A stretch of 64,000 bases of DNA from Amycolatopsis sp. 195334CR (GCF_017309385.1 NZ_JAFJMJ010000004.1:1-64000), one strand, 5' to 3'; numbered from the stretch's first letter, positions 15,730 through 24,348 are shown. Notes: generated from the letters alone by a model not told the origin. Translations and numbers: made by a program.

Positions 15730-16683
15730 TCACTCCGGGTTCCGGTGCAGGCGCCACAGCGCGATCGCCAGCTGCAGGCGCAGGCGTCCGCGCGGGTCGC
15801 GGACCGGCCAGCCGAGCAGCGCCTCGCTGTGCGCGAGCCGCTCCTGCAACGTGGAATGGTGTACCACCAGCGTGGTCGCCGCCGTGCGCAGGCTAGGACT
15901 GTCCGCCACCGCGACCAGCGTCGGCAGCACCCAGTGCGCCCCGGCCAGCGCGCGGTCGAGCGCCACCACGTCCGGAGCCGGTTCGGTGTCGTGGCCGACG
16001 GCCGTGGCCAGCACGGCGAGGCCGCCCAGTTCGTCGGCGTGCACCACGCGCGGGCCGGGGTCGGGCTCGGTGGCGGCGAAGCGGAGCGCGGTCTTGGCCG
16101 CCGCCAGCGATGCGGGCAGCTCCGGCACCGGAACCACCGGTCCGATGCCCTGCCGTTCTTCGCTGGTCAGCGGCGTTCCGGCGGCCTGAACCCGGGCACG
16201 GCCGCCGTCGAGCGCGACGGCTCGCGCGGTCTCGCCCAGCCCGAGCCGCCGGGCGGCACGCAACCTCGTTTCGACCGGGGCAGCCGCATCGAGAACGACT
16301 TCCCGCGGCTCCCGTTCGCCGGTCCGGTCGAGTACGCCGTGCACGGCGGCCACCGCCCGTTCGAGCACCATCGCGTCGATCGGACCGGCGGGCCCGGAGC
16401 GTTCCAGGCAGAGCGCGCCGCCGGACCGGAGCCCGGCCCGCGGCCAGCCGGCGTCCGGCGGCGGCCCGTCACCGAGGCGGTGGCCGTCGGGATCGACGCG
16501 GATCAGCACGCGCCGGTCCGGCACGGTCAGCCGCGCCACCCGGCCGGACAGCACCGCCGCGCCCCGCACGATCGGCTCCAGCCCGGCGTGCGAGTCGACC
16601 AGGCGATCGAAGTAGGCGATCACCTTGAGCGCCGCGCCGGCGTCCGGATCGAGGGCGGACAGCCTGCCGACGAGATCCTTCAT
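15730..16683 (-). CDS. PucR/CdaR-type transcriptional regulator
   Basis: The protein has 317 residues. The C-terminal 80 or so (TLVAVADSPSLRTAATTLVVHHSTLQERL) form the helix-turn-helix seen at the end of PucR/CdaR proteins, and the rest is an alpha/beta sensor-like region. It lacks the separate N-terminal PucR domain present in the purine regulator at 37552. It starts seven bases after the esterase stop and ends four bases before the AAC(2') start, so it is probably cotranscribed with both. The ligand is unknown. Confidence 0.8.
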   Translation of the reverse strand: MKDLVGRLSALDPDAGAALKVIAYFDRLVDSHAGLEPIVRGAAVLSGRVARLTVPDRRVLIRVDPDGHRLGDGPPPDAGWPRAGLRSGGALCLERSGPAGPIDAMVLERAVAAVHGVLDRTGEREPREVVLDAAAPVETRLRAARRLGLGETARAVALDGGRARVQAAGTPLTSEERQGIGPVVPVPELPASLAAAKTALRFAATEPDPGPRVVHADELGGLAVLATAVGHDTEPAPDVVALDRALAGAHWVLPTLVAVADSPSLRTAATTLVVHHSTLQERLAHSEALLGWPVRDPRGRLRLQLAIALWRLHRNPE

Positions 16684-16690
16684 CCCACCA

Positions 16691-17635
16691 TCATGCGCCG
16701 AGCACGCGCCGCAGCCACGGCAGTCGCGGCGCCCGGGCCGCCGCCGAGATGGCCGCCTGCGGGGCGAGGCCGTCGAAGCCGTGGAACCCGCCGGGCCAGA
16801 CGTGCAATTCGGCCTGCCCGCCCGCCTGCCACAGCCGGGTCGCGTAGGCGACCGCCTCGTCGCGGAAGGTCTCCGCCGAGCCGACGTCGATGAACGCCGG
16901 GGGCAGGCCGGAGAGGTCCTCGGCGCGGGCGGGCGCGGCGTAGGGGGAGACCTCGGGCGTGCCGCGCCGGTCGCCGAGCAGCGCGGTCCAGCCGAGTTCG
17001 TTCGCGTTGCGGTCCCAGATGCCGAGGCCGGTCATCTGGTGGGCGGAGGCGGTGTCGTTGCGGTCGTCCAGCATCGGGCACAGCAGCATCTGCGCGGTCA
17101 GCGCCGGGCCGCCGCGGTCGCGGGCGAGCAGCGCGGTCGCCGCGGCCAGCCCGCCGCCCGCGCTCACCCCGGCGAGCACCAGCGGGCCGTCGAACTGCTC
17201 GGCCGTCCACACCAGACCGGCGTAGCAGTCCTCGACCGGCGCGGGGTGCGGGTGCTCCGGGGCGAGCCGGTAGTCGACCGAAACCACGGCGAGCCCGAGT
17301 TCGGCGGCCCAGTCCAGCGCGTAGGCCAGGTCGGGGGAGCGGTGGCTGCCGAGGATCATGCCGCCGCCGTGGATGTAATAGAGCGTGCCGGTCGCCGGGC
17401 CGGAGGGGCGGCCGACCAGCAGCCGGAGCTCGCCCGCCGGTCCCGGGACGGTGAGTTCCTCGAACTCGAAGTCGCCGCCGTGCCGCAGGTCCTCGTCGGA
17501 GAGTTCGAGCTCGGTGTACTCGGTGCGGCGGGCATGGATGTCGAGCTCGGCGAACCGGCTCGGCATCTGCTCCTTCAGCACCTCCAGCGCGGCGGCGAGC
17601 TCGGCGTCGAACGGCGGCGGGGTGGTGGTGGTCAT
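16691..17635 (-). CDS. Alpha/beta hydrolase, hormone-sensitive lipase (family IV) esterase
   Basis: The 314-residue protein has the family IV oxyanion motif HGGG (89-92), the nucleophile Ser158 in GVSAG, an Asp in the PPAFIDVGSAE region and the final His in GGFHGFDGLA. VSVDYRLAPEHPHPA between them is characteristic. Such enzymes hydrolyse short acyl esters. It heads the operon with the PucR-like regulator and AAC(2')-I. It is cytosolic (no signal peptide), and the substrate is unknown. Confidence 0.9.
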   Translation of the reverse strand: MTTTTPPPFDAELAAALEVLKEQMPSRFAELDIHARRTEYTELELSDEDLRHGGDFEFEELTVPGPAGELRLLVGRPSGPATGTLYYIHGGGMILGSHRSPDLAYALDWAAELGLAVVSVDYRLAPEHPHPAPVEDCYAGLVWTAEQFDGPLVLAGVSAGGGLAAATALLARDRGGPALTAQMLLCPMLDDRNDTASAHQMTGLGIWDRNANELGWTALLGDRRGTPEVSPYAAPARAEDLSGLPPAFIDVGSAETFRDEAVAYATRLWQAGGQAELHVWPGGFHGFDGLAPQAAISAAARAPRLPWLRRVLGA

Positions 17636-17829
17636 CGGCTCTCCCTCGGTTCGGTCCTGGCGCCATCTTCGGCCGTGCCCGCCCAGCCACGCGGCGGGAA
17701 TGTCCCGCCAGTTGGCGGGCGGGTGGGGAGCGGGAGGGGCTGACCTGGGATACTTGAACGCGCAACTAAATCTGGGTAGTAGTGGCAGCAGGGCCGGTTC
17801 GGGCCCGCTCGTGCTGCAGAGGAGTCTTC

Positions 17830-18723
17830 ATGCGACTTGGCTTCAGTCTTCCGGTTTTCGGCAAAGCGGCGGCTTCGCCGGGCGGGATCGCGCGCTACGC
17901 CCGCGCGGCCGAGGAGGCGGGGGCGGCGGGCCTCTGGGTGGGGGACCGGCTGCTGTCGCCGGTGGCGCCCGAGGTGTCCTACCCCGGTTACGAGACGATG
18001 CCCGACGAGTTCCGGGTCGCGCAGGACCCATTCGTCGCGCTGGCGGTCGCGGCGGCGGTGACCGAGAAGGCGATCCTCGGCTCCAGCACCATCAACGCCA
18101 CGCAGTACCAGCCCGTCAACCTGGCGCGCCAGCTGACCGCGATCGACGTGGCCAGCAACGGCAGGCTGCTGCCCGGCCTCGGCATCGGCTGGTCGCCCGA
18201 CGAGTACGCCGCCGTCGGCGTGCCGATGGCCGAGCGCGGCAAGCGCCTCGACGACCTGCTCGATCTGCTCGACGCCTGGTGGACGAAAGATGTCGTGGCG
18301 CACGAGGGGGTCGGGTACACGGTCCCGGAGACCTACGTCGACCTCAAGCCGGTGCGCAAGCCGCCGGTGCACCTGGCCGGGTTCGGGGAGCGCTCGCAGC
18401 GGCGGGTCGCCGAGCGCGCGGACGGCTGGCTGCCGGTCTGGTCGGTGCCCGAGCAGTTCCCGGCCGATGTGATCACCTCGGCCCTGGCCAAGATCCGGGC
18501 GGACGCCGAAAAGGCCGGGCGCGACCCGGGTGCGCTGGGCGTGGCGCTGCGGGTGAACGTCGAGGCCGGTACGGATGTCGGGCTCATCGCCGAATCGGTG
18601 GCCAAGGTCGTCGCGGTGGTGGAGCCGGACCACACCTTCGTGGACCTGACCTACCTGAGCCGGAGCGTGGAGGAACACCTGGACCTCACCGGTCGCCTGC
18701 TGGAGCTGACCGCCAAGGGCTGA
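17830..18723 (+). CDS. LLM-class (luciferase-like) flavin/F420-dependent oxidoreductase
   Basis: The 297-residue TIM-barrel protein shows the bacterial luciferase-like pattern: MRLGFSLPVF at the N-terminus, AEEAGAAGLWVGDRL, ASNGRLLPGLGIGWSPDE and the later PPVHLAGFGERSQRR. In actinomycetes most such short members use reduced F420; FMN remains possible. The ATG at 17830 follows AGAGGAG at six bases. It stands alone, with a hairpin and a tandem-repeat array behind it. Confidence 0.85.
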   Translation: MRLGFSLPVFGKAAASPGGIARYARAAEEAGAAGLWVGDRLLSPVAPEVSYPGYETMPDEFRVAQDPFVALAVAAAVTEKAILGSSTINATQYQPVNLARQLTAIDVASNGRLLPGLGIGWSPDEYAAVGVPMAERGKRLDDLLDLLDAWWTKDVVAHEGVGYTVPETYVDLKPVRKPPVHLAGFGERSQRRVAERADGWLPVWSVPEQFPADVITSALAKIRADAEKAGRDPGALGVALRVNVEAGTDVGLIAESVAKVVAVVEPDHTFVDLTYLSRSVEEHLDLTGRLLELTAKG

Positions 18724-18732
18724 CGCCGGTTT

Positions 18733-18763
18733 CCCGCCGCGGGCAAGGACTCCCCGCGGCGGG
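18733..18763 (+). terminator. GC-rich terminator hairpin
   Basis: CCCGCCGCGGG (18733-18743) pairs perfectly with CCCGCGGCGGG (18753-18763) over a 9-nt loop, ten bases after the stop of the LLM gene. Confidence 0.8.
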
Positions 18764-18790
18764 GGCTCGATCAGCGCCGCACTTCCCGCG

Positions 18791-18990
18791 GTGGAGTCCC
18801 GGCAGTGTCCGGCGGCAGCGGCGGGCCCGGACAGTGCCGGGCCGCAGCGCCGACCGCGCCGGGTCAGTGCCGGGCCGCAGCGCCGACCGCGCCGGGTCAG
18901 TGCCGGGCCGCGGCGGCGGTGGCCTCGCTCGGTCAGCCGGGCCGCGGCGGCGGGAGTCCGGTCAGCCGGGTCGCGGCGGCAGGGGCCCGG
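18791..18990. repeat. Intergenic 33-bp tandem repeat array between convergent genes
   Basis: CAGTGCCGGGCCGCAG begins at 18832 and recurs at 18865 and, slightly changed, at 18898, giving a 33-bp period. Degenerate copies with GGTCAGCCGGG and GCGGCGGC follow up to the stop of the next minus-strand gene (18991). It fills the space between two convergent LLM genes, and the GGTCAGCC word is shared with the array at 1-222. No coding sense was found. Confidence 0.8.
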
Positions 18991-19959
18991 TCAGCGTCGG
19001 ACCGCGGCGGCGACTTCGCCTGCGGCGGCCACCGCCTGTTCCTCCTCTCCCACCGGGATCAGCACCACCGACTCCGCGCCCGCCCCGTGCAGGGCGCGCA
19101 CCTGCTCCACGCACCGCGTCAGGTCGCCGGAGATGCTGAGCCGGTCCACCCACTCCGGCGCCAGTTCGGCCGAGAGGTCCGCGCCCTGCTCGATCAGGGA
19201 CAGCAGATCCCCGGCGAACGGCAGCGGCCGGATGTGCGGCGCCGTCGACTCCTGCAGGCACCCCACCACCGACGGCCGCACCTGGGCCCGCGCCCGCGCG
19301 GGGTCCTCGTCCATGGCGAAGAAGTTGTACGCCACGATCGAATGCCGCTCCGGCGCACCCGGCTCCCCGGCGCCCTCGGTGATGCTCGCCAGCGCCGCGC
19401 GCACGTACTCCGGGCTGGACGGCTCGGCCAGGATGGTGCCGTCCGCCGCCGCCCCGGACACGGCCAGCGAACGCGGCCCGCGCACCCCGCTGAACAACGG
19501 CGGCACCACCTCCGGCGGGAACTCCAACCGCACGTCGTCGAGCCGGACGTGCTTGCCCTGCACCGAAACCCGCTCACCGGCGAGCAGCGCGCGCACGGTG
19601 GTCAGCGTTTCCCGGAGCGCGGCCAGCGGCGAGGGCGGGTACGCGCCGATCTGCCGCATCCACGACGGCACCCCGTGCCCGAACCCGGCGATCAGCCTGC
19701 CCGGGTGCAACCCGGCCAGCGTCGCCAGTTCCATCGCCGCGATCGCCGGATTGCGCGCGACCGTCGGCAGCACGCCGATGCCGACGGTGATCCGCTCGGT
19801 CGCGGCCAGCACCGAGGCCGCGACCGCCACCCCGCCGGTGAAGAAGCAGTCCTCGACCACCCACACCTCGTCGAGCCCGGCCTCCTCCGCCTGCCTCGCC
19901 AAGCTGACCAGCCGCGCCGCGGGCAGGCGGCACGGCACCATCACACCCACACGATTCAT
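18991..19959 (-). CDS. LLM-class (luciferase-like) flavin/F420-dependent oxidoreductase
   Basis: The 322-residue TIM-barrel protein has the MNRVGVMVPCRLPA start, an AEEAGLDEVWVVED motif, ERITVGIGVLPTVARNPAIAA, and HPGRLIAGFGHG, as in coenzyme F420-dependent reductases such as the MTMPR group. Its second half is shortened relative to alkanal monooxygenases. The ATG at 19959 is preferred because AGGG lies about 11 bases upstream. A GTG-type extension to 19989 would run into the palindrome region. The substrate is unknown. Confidence 0.82.
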   Translation of the reverse strand: MNRVGVMVPCRLPAARLVSLARQAEEAGLDEVWVVEDCFFTGGVAVAASVLAATERITVGIGVLPTVARNPAIAAMELATLAGLHPGRLIAGFGHGVPSWMRQIGAYPPSPLAALRETLTTVRALLAGERVSVQGKHVRLDDVRLEFPPEVVPPLFSGVRGPRSLAVSGAAADGTILAEPSSPEYVRAALASITEGAGEPGAPERHSIVAYNFFAMDEDPARARAQVRPSVVGCLQESTAPHIRPLPFAGDLLSLIEQGADLSAELAPEWVDRLSISGDLTRCVEQVRALHGAGAESVVLIPVGEEEQAVAAAGEVAAAVRR

Positions 19960-20000
19960 GCCGGTGACCCTAGCGGCACCCACCGACAATCAGCCCCGGC

Positions 20001-20061
20001 GAATGCTATGAGTGGGGCATTACTTGCAATCAACGCTAGTAATGCCCCACTCATAGCATTC
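20001..20061 (-). terminator. Long, unusually AT-rich hairpin at the end of the FAD-oxidase gene
   Basis: GAATGCTATGAGTGGGGCAT plus TACT (20001-20024) is an exact inverted repeat of 20038-20061, with a 13-nt loop. The stop codon of the FAD-linked oxidase (20060-20062) falls at the edge of the right arm. The 24-bp stem is far less GC-rich than its surroundings. Confidence 0.85.
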
Positions 20062-21415
20062 AGCGGAAAACGCGGCCAGGGTTCAGGATCCCGCGGGGGT
20101 CGAGGCTCGCCTTCAGCTGCCGGTGTGTCCACAGTGCCGCGTCCCCGAGTTCGCGTTCGAGCCAATCCCGTTTGAGCACACCGACTCCGTGCTCGCCGGT
20201 GATCGTGCCGCCCAGCCGCAGGCCGAGGTCCATCACCGCGGCGAACGCGGCCTGCGCGGCGTCGACCTGCGCCGGGTCCCGGTCGTCGAAGATGACCGAG
20301 GGGTGCATGTTCCCGTCCCCGGCGTGCCCCGCGCAGGTGATCCGCACCCCGTGCGCGGCCGCGATCGCGTCCAGCCCGTCGACCAGTTCCGCCAGCCGCC
20401 CGCGCGGAACGCACACGTCGTCGACGAGGCTGGTGCCGAGTGCTTCGTGCGCCGGGCCGACCAGCCGCCGCGCCTGCATCAGCAGCTCGCCCTCGGCCGG
20501 GTCTTCGGCGACCACCACCTCGTCGGCCTTGCAGTCGAGCGCGGCCCGTTCGAACGCGGCGAGTTCGTCCGCGGCCGCGGCCCCCGCGTCGGACTGGGCG
20601 ATCAGCACGCCGCCCACCTCCGGCGGGAAACCCAGGTCCACCAACGCGGACACCGCGTCGACGGTCGAGGCGTCCATGAACTCCAGCACCGACGGCCGGT
20701 GCCCCTCCCCGAGGTAGGCGGCGACCGCGCGGCACGCGTCGGCGGGGGACGGGAAGAACGCGACGGCGGTGAGCGGGCGGCGCGCGGCGGGCCGCAGCGC
20801 CAGGGTGATCTCGGTGATCACGCCCAGCGTGCCCTCGGAACCGACGAACAGGCTCGTCAGGTCGTACCCGGCCACGCCCTTCGCGGTGCGGCGCCCGGTC
20901 CGCATCACCCGGCCGTCGGCGAGCACCACTTCGAGCCCCCGCACGAAATCGCCGGTGACGCCGTACTTCACGCAGCACATGCCACCGGCGTTGGTGGCCA
21001 CGTTTCCGCCGATCGTGGAGATTTCCATCGAACCGGGATCGGGCGGGTAGTAGAGCCCGCGTTCGGCGACCGCGGCGGCGAGCCTGCCGTTGAGCACCCC
21101 CGGCCGCACCACGGCGAGCTGCTCGGGCACGTCGATTTCGACGATCTCGTCCATCTTCTCCAGGCACAGCAGCACACAGCCGTCGAGCGCGTTCGCCGCG
21201 CCGGACAGCCCGGTCCGCGCGCCCTGCGGCACCACCGGGACGCCGTGCTCGTGCGCCCAGCGCAGCGCCACCGAGACCTCCTCGGTGTTGCGCGCCCGCA
21301 CCAGCACGGCCGGGTCCCCGCTGGGGCAGAACGACGCCCGGTCGTGGCGGTAGGCGGCGAGCACGTCGGGGTCGTCGATCGCCGAACCGGGCAGGAGCTG
21401 GACGAGCGGGTGCAC
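20060..21415 (-). CDS. FAD-linked oxidase, glycolate oxidase GlcD / D-lactate dehydrogenase-like
   Basis: The 451-residue protein has the PCMH-type FAD-binding domain (VPVVPQGARTGLSGAANALD, then EISTIGGNVATNAGGMC) and the FAD-oxidase C-terminal domain with CAGHAGDGNMHPSVIFDDRD and GTITGEHGVGVLKR. These enzymes oxidise 2-hydroxy acids such as glycolate or D-lactate to 2-oxo acids. The GTG at 21413-21415 is preceded by GGAGGTCCC. No iron-sulphur partner gene lies beside it. It is divergent from the TetR gene, and the palindrome between them may control both. Confidence 0.88.
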   Translation of the reverse strand: MHPLVQLLPGSAIDDPDVLAAYRHDRASFCPSGDPAVLVRARNTEEVSVALRWAHEHGVPVVPQGARTGLSGAANALDGCVLLCLEKMDEIVEIDVPEQLAVVRPGVLNGRLAAAVAERGLYYPPDPGSMEISTIGGNVATNAGGMCCVKYGVTGDFVRGLEVVLADGRVMRTGRRTAKGVAGYDLTSLFVGSEGTLGVITEITLALRPAARRPLTAVAFFPSPADACRAVAAYLGEGHRPSVLEFMDASTVDAVSALVDLGFPPEVGGVLIAQSDAGAAAADELAAFERAALDCKADEVVVAEDPAEGELLMQARRLVGPAHEALGTSLVDDVCVPRGRLAELVDGLDAIAAAHGVRITCAGHAGDGNMHPSVIFDDRDPAQVDAAQAAFAAVMDLGLRLGGTITGEHGVGVLKRDWLERELGDAALWTHRQLKASLDPRGILNPGRVFR

Positions 21416-21514
21416 GGGACCTCCTGGAAGTGCGGGTCTTCCCATTGTCCGGCAAAAGGGGTCAATTCCTTGCCGACCGCGTTCCGGCGGCGCTACCGTG
21501 GCCGTGTGACCGGA

Positions 21515-21537
21515 TGACCAGATTCGAAATCTGGTCA
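21515..21537. promoter_or_regulatory. Probable TetR operator between the FAD oxidase and the TetR/P450 genes
   Basis: TGACCAGATT (21515-21524) and AATCTGGTCA (21528-21537) form a perfect 10-bp inverted repeat with a CGA spacer. It ends 16 bp before the TetR start, the usual position and geometry for a TetR autoregulatory operator, and lies in the shared divergent promoter region. Confidence 0.75.
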
Positions 21538-21553
21538 AAACCTAGGGGTTGAC

Positions 21554-22225
21554 GTGCGAGGACGGGCAGATCGCATTCTGGACGCGGCGGGTGCGCTGCT
21601 GCTGAGGCACGGCTACCGGAAGCTGACCATCGGCGACATCGCGGAGAAGGCGGGCATCGGCAAGGGCACGGTCTACCTGCACTGGCGGGCCAAGCACGAG
21701 CTGTTCGAGGCGCTGCTGATGCGCGAGTCGATCGCGCTGTTCGACGAGGTGCTGGCCGAGTTGCGGGCCGACCCGGCCGGGATCGCGCCGCACCGGATCT
21801 TCCCGAGGGTGTTCGAGCTGACCAGTCGGCGGCCGCTGGTCGCCGCGCTGGTCACCGGGGACACCGACCTGCTCGGCCAGCTGACCGAGGGCAACCTGCG
21901 CAGCTACAAGCAGCTCGCCAACGAGCGGGGCTTCGAGGTGCTCGTGCGCTACGGCCTGCTGCGCGGCGACCTGCCGAGCGTGCAGTACGCGCTGCAGGCC
22001 ACGATCACCGGTTTCTACTTCTACGACTCGCTGGACCCGGTGACCGGCGCCCGGCTGAGCCTCACCCAGAAGTCGGAGATGTTGTCCCACACCATCCGGC
22101 ACGCCTTCGAATGCGCCGAACCGGGCCGCCTCGAACCGGCCGCCGCCGAGTTCGTCGAGCTGATGGCCGAACTCACCGAGAACTACCGGAAGTCGATCTA
22201 CTCGAGCGATCCGGGCACGGGCTGA
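21554..22225 (+). CDS. TetR family transcriptional regulator
   Basis: The 223-residue protein has a TetR N-terminal HTH (ILDAAGALLLRHGYRKLTIG, then AGIGKGTVYLHWRAKHELFE) and a divergent helical ligand-binding domain. The GTG start follows AGGGG. The P450 gene begins 32 bases downstream on the same strand, so regulator and P450 are likely one transcript repressed through the palindrome at 21515-21537. Confidence 0.9.
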   Translation: MRGRADRILDAAGALLLRHGYRKLTIGDIAEKAGIGKGTVYLHWRAKHELFEALLMRESIALFDEVLAELRADPAGIAPHRIFPRVFELTSRRPLVAALVTGDTDLLGQLTEGNLRSYKQLANERGFEVLVRYGLLRGDLPSVQYALQATITGFYFYDSLDPVTGARLSLTQKSEMLSHTIRHAFECAEPGRLEPAAAEFVELMAELTENYRKSIYSSDPGTG

Positions 22226-22257
22226 GAGAACCTCACCACCACAGAAGGGGATTCGTC

Positions 22258-23472
22258 ATGACCGGGACCAAAGATCCGACGCTGCTCGCGGACCGGTGGG
22301 GGATCAACCCCGAGCAGTTCTGGTTGCGGGGGCGGCTGCCGGAGCGGTCGGTGGCCTACGACCCGGCGAAGGGCGTGTGGAACGTCTACGGCTACCGCGA
22401 CGTGGTGCACGTGCTCAGCGATCCGGCGACCTACTCGTCGGACACCACGCGGCTGCTGCCGGAGCGCAAGGAGTTCACCGAGGGCAGCATCATCTCGATG
22501 GACCCGCCGCTGCACCAGAAGCTGCGGAAGCTGGTCAGCCACGCGTTCACGCCGAAGGTGATCGCCGACCTGGAACCGCGGATCGCCGAGCTGACCCACG
22601 AACTGCTCGACCAGGCCGAGGCCGAGGGCGACCGGATCGACCTGGTGTCCGGCCTGGCCTACCCGCTGCCGGTGATCGTGATCGCCGAACTGCTCGGGGT
22701 GCCCGCCGAGGACCGGGACCTGTTCAAGGAATGGGTGGACAAGATGCTGGCGCAGTCCGGCCAGTTCTCCCTGAACGACTCGCGCGAAGCCAGGGACAAG
22801 GCGATGGAACCCGCCATGGAGCAGCTCGGCCACCTGGTCGACTACCTGGGCGAGCACGCCGCCGAGCGGCGGCGGAAGCCACGCGGGGACCTGCTGGGCA
22901 AACTGGTCGAAGCCGAAGTGGACGGGGTCCGCCTCACCGACCGCGAGGTGGTCAACTTCGCCAACGTGCTGCTGATCGCCGGGCACATCACCACCACCAT
23001 GCTGCTCGGCAACACGGTGCTCTGCCTGGACGAGTACCCGGACCAGATGGCCAGGGTGCGGACCAACCGCGACCTGGTGCCGAGCGCGATCGAGGAGTCC
23101 CTGCGCTTCCTCAGCCCGTTCGCCACCACCGCGCGGGTCACCAACGCCGACGCGGAGATCGGCGGCACGGTCATCGAAGCCGATCAGATGGTGCTGGTGT
23201 GGCTGGCCGCGGCGAACCGGGATCCGGCGCACTTCGCCGACCCGGGCGTGTTCGACGTGACGCGGGAACCCAACTCGCAGATCGCCTTCGGCCGCGGCAT
23301 CCACTTCTGCCTCGGCGCGCCGCTGGCCCGGCTGGAGGGCCGGGTGGCGCTGAACATCCTGCTCGACCGGTTCCCGGACCTGCGCACGGACCCGGACCGG
23401 GCCCCGGAGTTCCTCACCGCGCCGACGATGACCGGGGTGCGCCGGCTCCCGCTGCTGCTCAAGAACTCCTGA
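22258..23472 (+). CDS. Cytochrome P450
   Basis: The 404-residue soluble P450 has every landmark: the I-helix AGHITTT (241-247; the acid before Thr is replaced by His), ExxR at E280-R283 in EESLRF, and the haem loop FGRGIHFCLG with C351 as thiolate ligand. The AGHITTT sequence resembles those P450s where the usual acid-alcohol pair is altered, as in some biosynthetic or nitro-forming enzymes, so proton delivery may be unusual. The start follows AGAAGGGG. No ferredoxin gene is adjacent. The substrate is unknown; a TetR protein upstream suggests inducible expression. Confidence 0.92.
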   Translation: MTGTKDPTLLADRWGINPEQFWLRGRLPERSVAYDPAKGVWNVYGYRDVVHVLSDPATYSSDTTRLLPERKEFTEGSIISMDPPLHQKLRKLVSHAFTPKVIADLEPRIAELTHELLDQAEAEGDRIDLVSGLAYPLPVIVIAELLGVPAEDRDLFKEWVDKMLAQSGQFSLNDSREARDKAMEPAMEQLGHLVDYLGEHAAERRRKPRGDLLGKLVEAEVDGVRLTDREVVNFANVLLIAGHITTTMLLGNTVLCLDEYPDQMARVRTNRDLVPSAIEESLRFLSPFATTARVTNADAEIGGTVIEADQMVLVWLAAANRDPAHFADPGVFDVTREPNSQIAFGRGIHFCLGAPLARLEGRVALNILLDRFPDLRTDPDRAPEFLTAPTMTGVRRLPLLLKNS

Positions 23473-23494
23473 ATCAAGGAGTCCTACTTCAGGA
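23465..23494. terminator. Compact overlapping hairpins between convergent genes
   Basis: ACTCCT (23465-23470) can pair with AGGAGT (23477-23482), and TCCTGAA (23467-23473) with TTCAGGA (23488-23494). The two structures exclude each other. The P450 stop and the thioesterase stop both fall within this element. Confidence 0.5.
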
Positions 23495-23947
23495 CTGCCG
23501 CCGCACGCTCCACCGGAACTCGCCGGAGCACACCGCGGTGCCCTGCTCGTCGGTGATCTCGGCGGTGGTGGCGAGGCGGATCTTGGCGGCGGTGCCGTCG
23601 AACAGGGTGCGCACCAGCTCGGTGGCCGACTCGCCCAGCGCGCAGCCGGCCACCAGCTTTCCCCGTGCGGGCGCGAGGAACCGCACCTCCGCGGCGAAGC
23701 CGAGCGGCACCACGCCGTCGAATTCGGCTTCGTCGCGAGCGGCGGCGATCACCGCGGCGAGCCCGGCGGCGTCGAGCAAGGCGACCAGCCCGCTCGAATG
23801 CATGCTGCCGATGACGTTGGCGAAACCGGGCGCGGGCCCGGCGGTGACCTCCGCGGCCCCGTCGGCGGCGCGGAGCACCCGCAGGCCGAGCGTCTTGTTG
23901 GCCGGGATCGGCTCCAGCAGGCGGCGTGCCAGCGCGGTGAGGTCCAC
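23489..23947 (-). CDS. Hotdog-fold thioesterase-like protein (DUF4442/PaaI type)
   Basis: The 152-residue protein fits the single hotdog-domain pattern: an N-terminal helix, then NVIGSMHSSGLVALLDAAGL in the long central helix where PaaI-like enzymes carry their active site, and strands with VPLGFAAEVRFLAPA. Members hydrolyse acyl-CoA thioesters or simply bind acyl-CoA. It is convergent with the P450 and separated from it by 16 bases. No partner gene suggests a substrate. Confidence 0.7.
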   Translation of the reverse strand: MDLTALARRLLEPIPANKTLGLRVLRAADGAAEVTAGPAPGFANVIGSMHSSGLVALLDAAGLAAVIAAARDEAEFDGVVPLGFAAEVRFLAPARGKLVAGCALGESATELVRTLFDGTAAKIRLATTAEITDEQGTAVCSGEFRWSVRRQS

Positions 23948-23997
23948 GCGCTCTTCCTACGCGCGCTTGCTTGCCCCGCGGCGAACGGCGGGTGAAC

Positions 23998-24348
23998 TCA
24001 AGCGATGGCGATCAACACGGCCGTCGCGGCGGACAGGAGGGTGAGCACGGCCGGGGGCACGATGTGCGCGGGGGCGTCCTTCGCGCGCACGTGGTAGTAC
24101 ACGGCGCCGATCATCAGCACGGTCAGGCCGATCGCCGCGGCCAGGCCCAGCGGCGTCCAGAACAGGCCGACGATCAGGCCCGCCGCCGCGGCGACTTCGA
24201 GCGCACCGATGATCCGGCTCAGGCCCTGCGAGTAACCGAGCTGTTCCGCCGACTTCTTCATCGCGTCGACGTTCGCCAGTTTCGCCAGGCCGGAGCCCAG
24301 GAACACGGCGGCCAGCAGGATCGAAAGCACAACCACGACGGTCGACAC
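23998..24348 (-). CDS. DoxX family membrane protein
   Basis: The 116-residue protein has four transmembrane helices and the DoxX-like pattern: GSGLAKLANVDAMKKSAEQL near the end of helix 1, GALEVAAAAGLIVGLF in helix 2, and a charged HVRAKDAPA loop before helix 4. DoxX proteins are small membrane proteins linked to quinone- or thiol-redox processes, mostly uncharacterised. GTG at 24346-24348 is chosen since GGAG precedes it by six bases. A GTG four codons earlier, or one at 24387, is possible. Confidence 0.8.
   Translation of the reverse strand: MSTVVVVLSILLAAVFLGSGLAKLANVDAMKKSAEQLGYSQGLSRIIGALEVAAAAGLIVGLFWTPLGLAAAIGLTVLMIGAVYYHVRAKDAPAHIVPPAVLTLLSAATAVLIAIA

Noticed and set aside
18791..18990. 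Possible coding repeat on the plus strand (452-456 codon frames)
   Set aside because: The long frames only exist because stops are rare; they run antisense through the LLM gene at 18991-19959.
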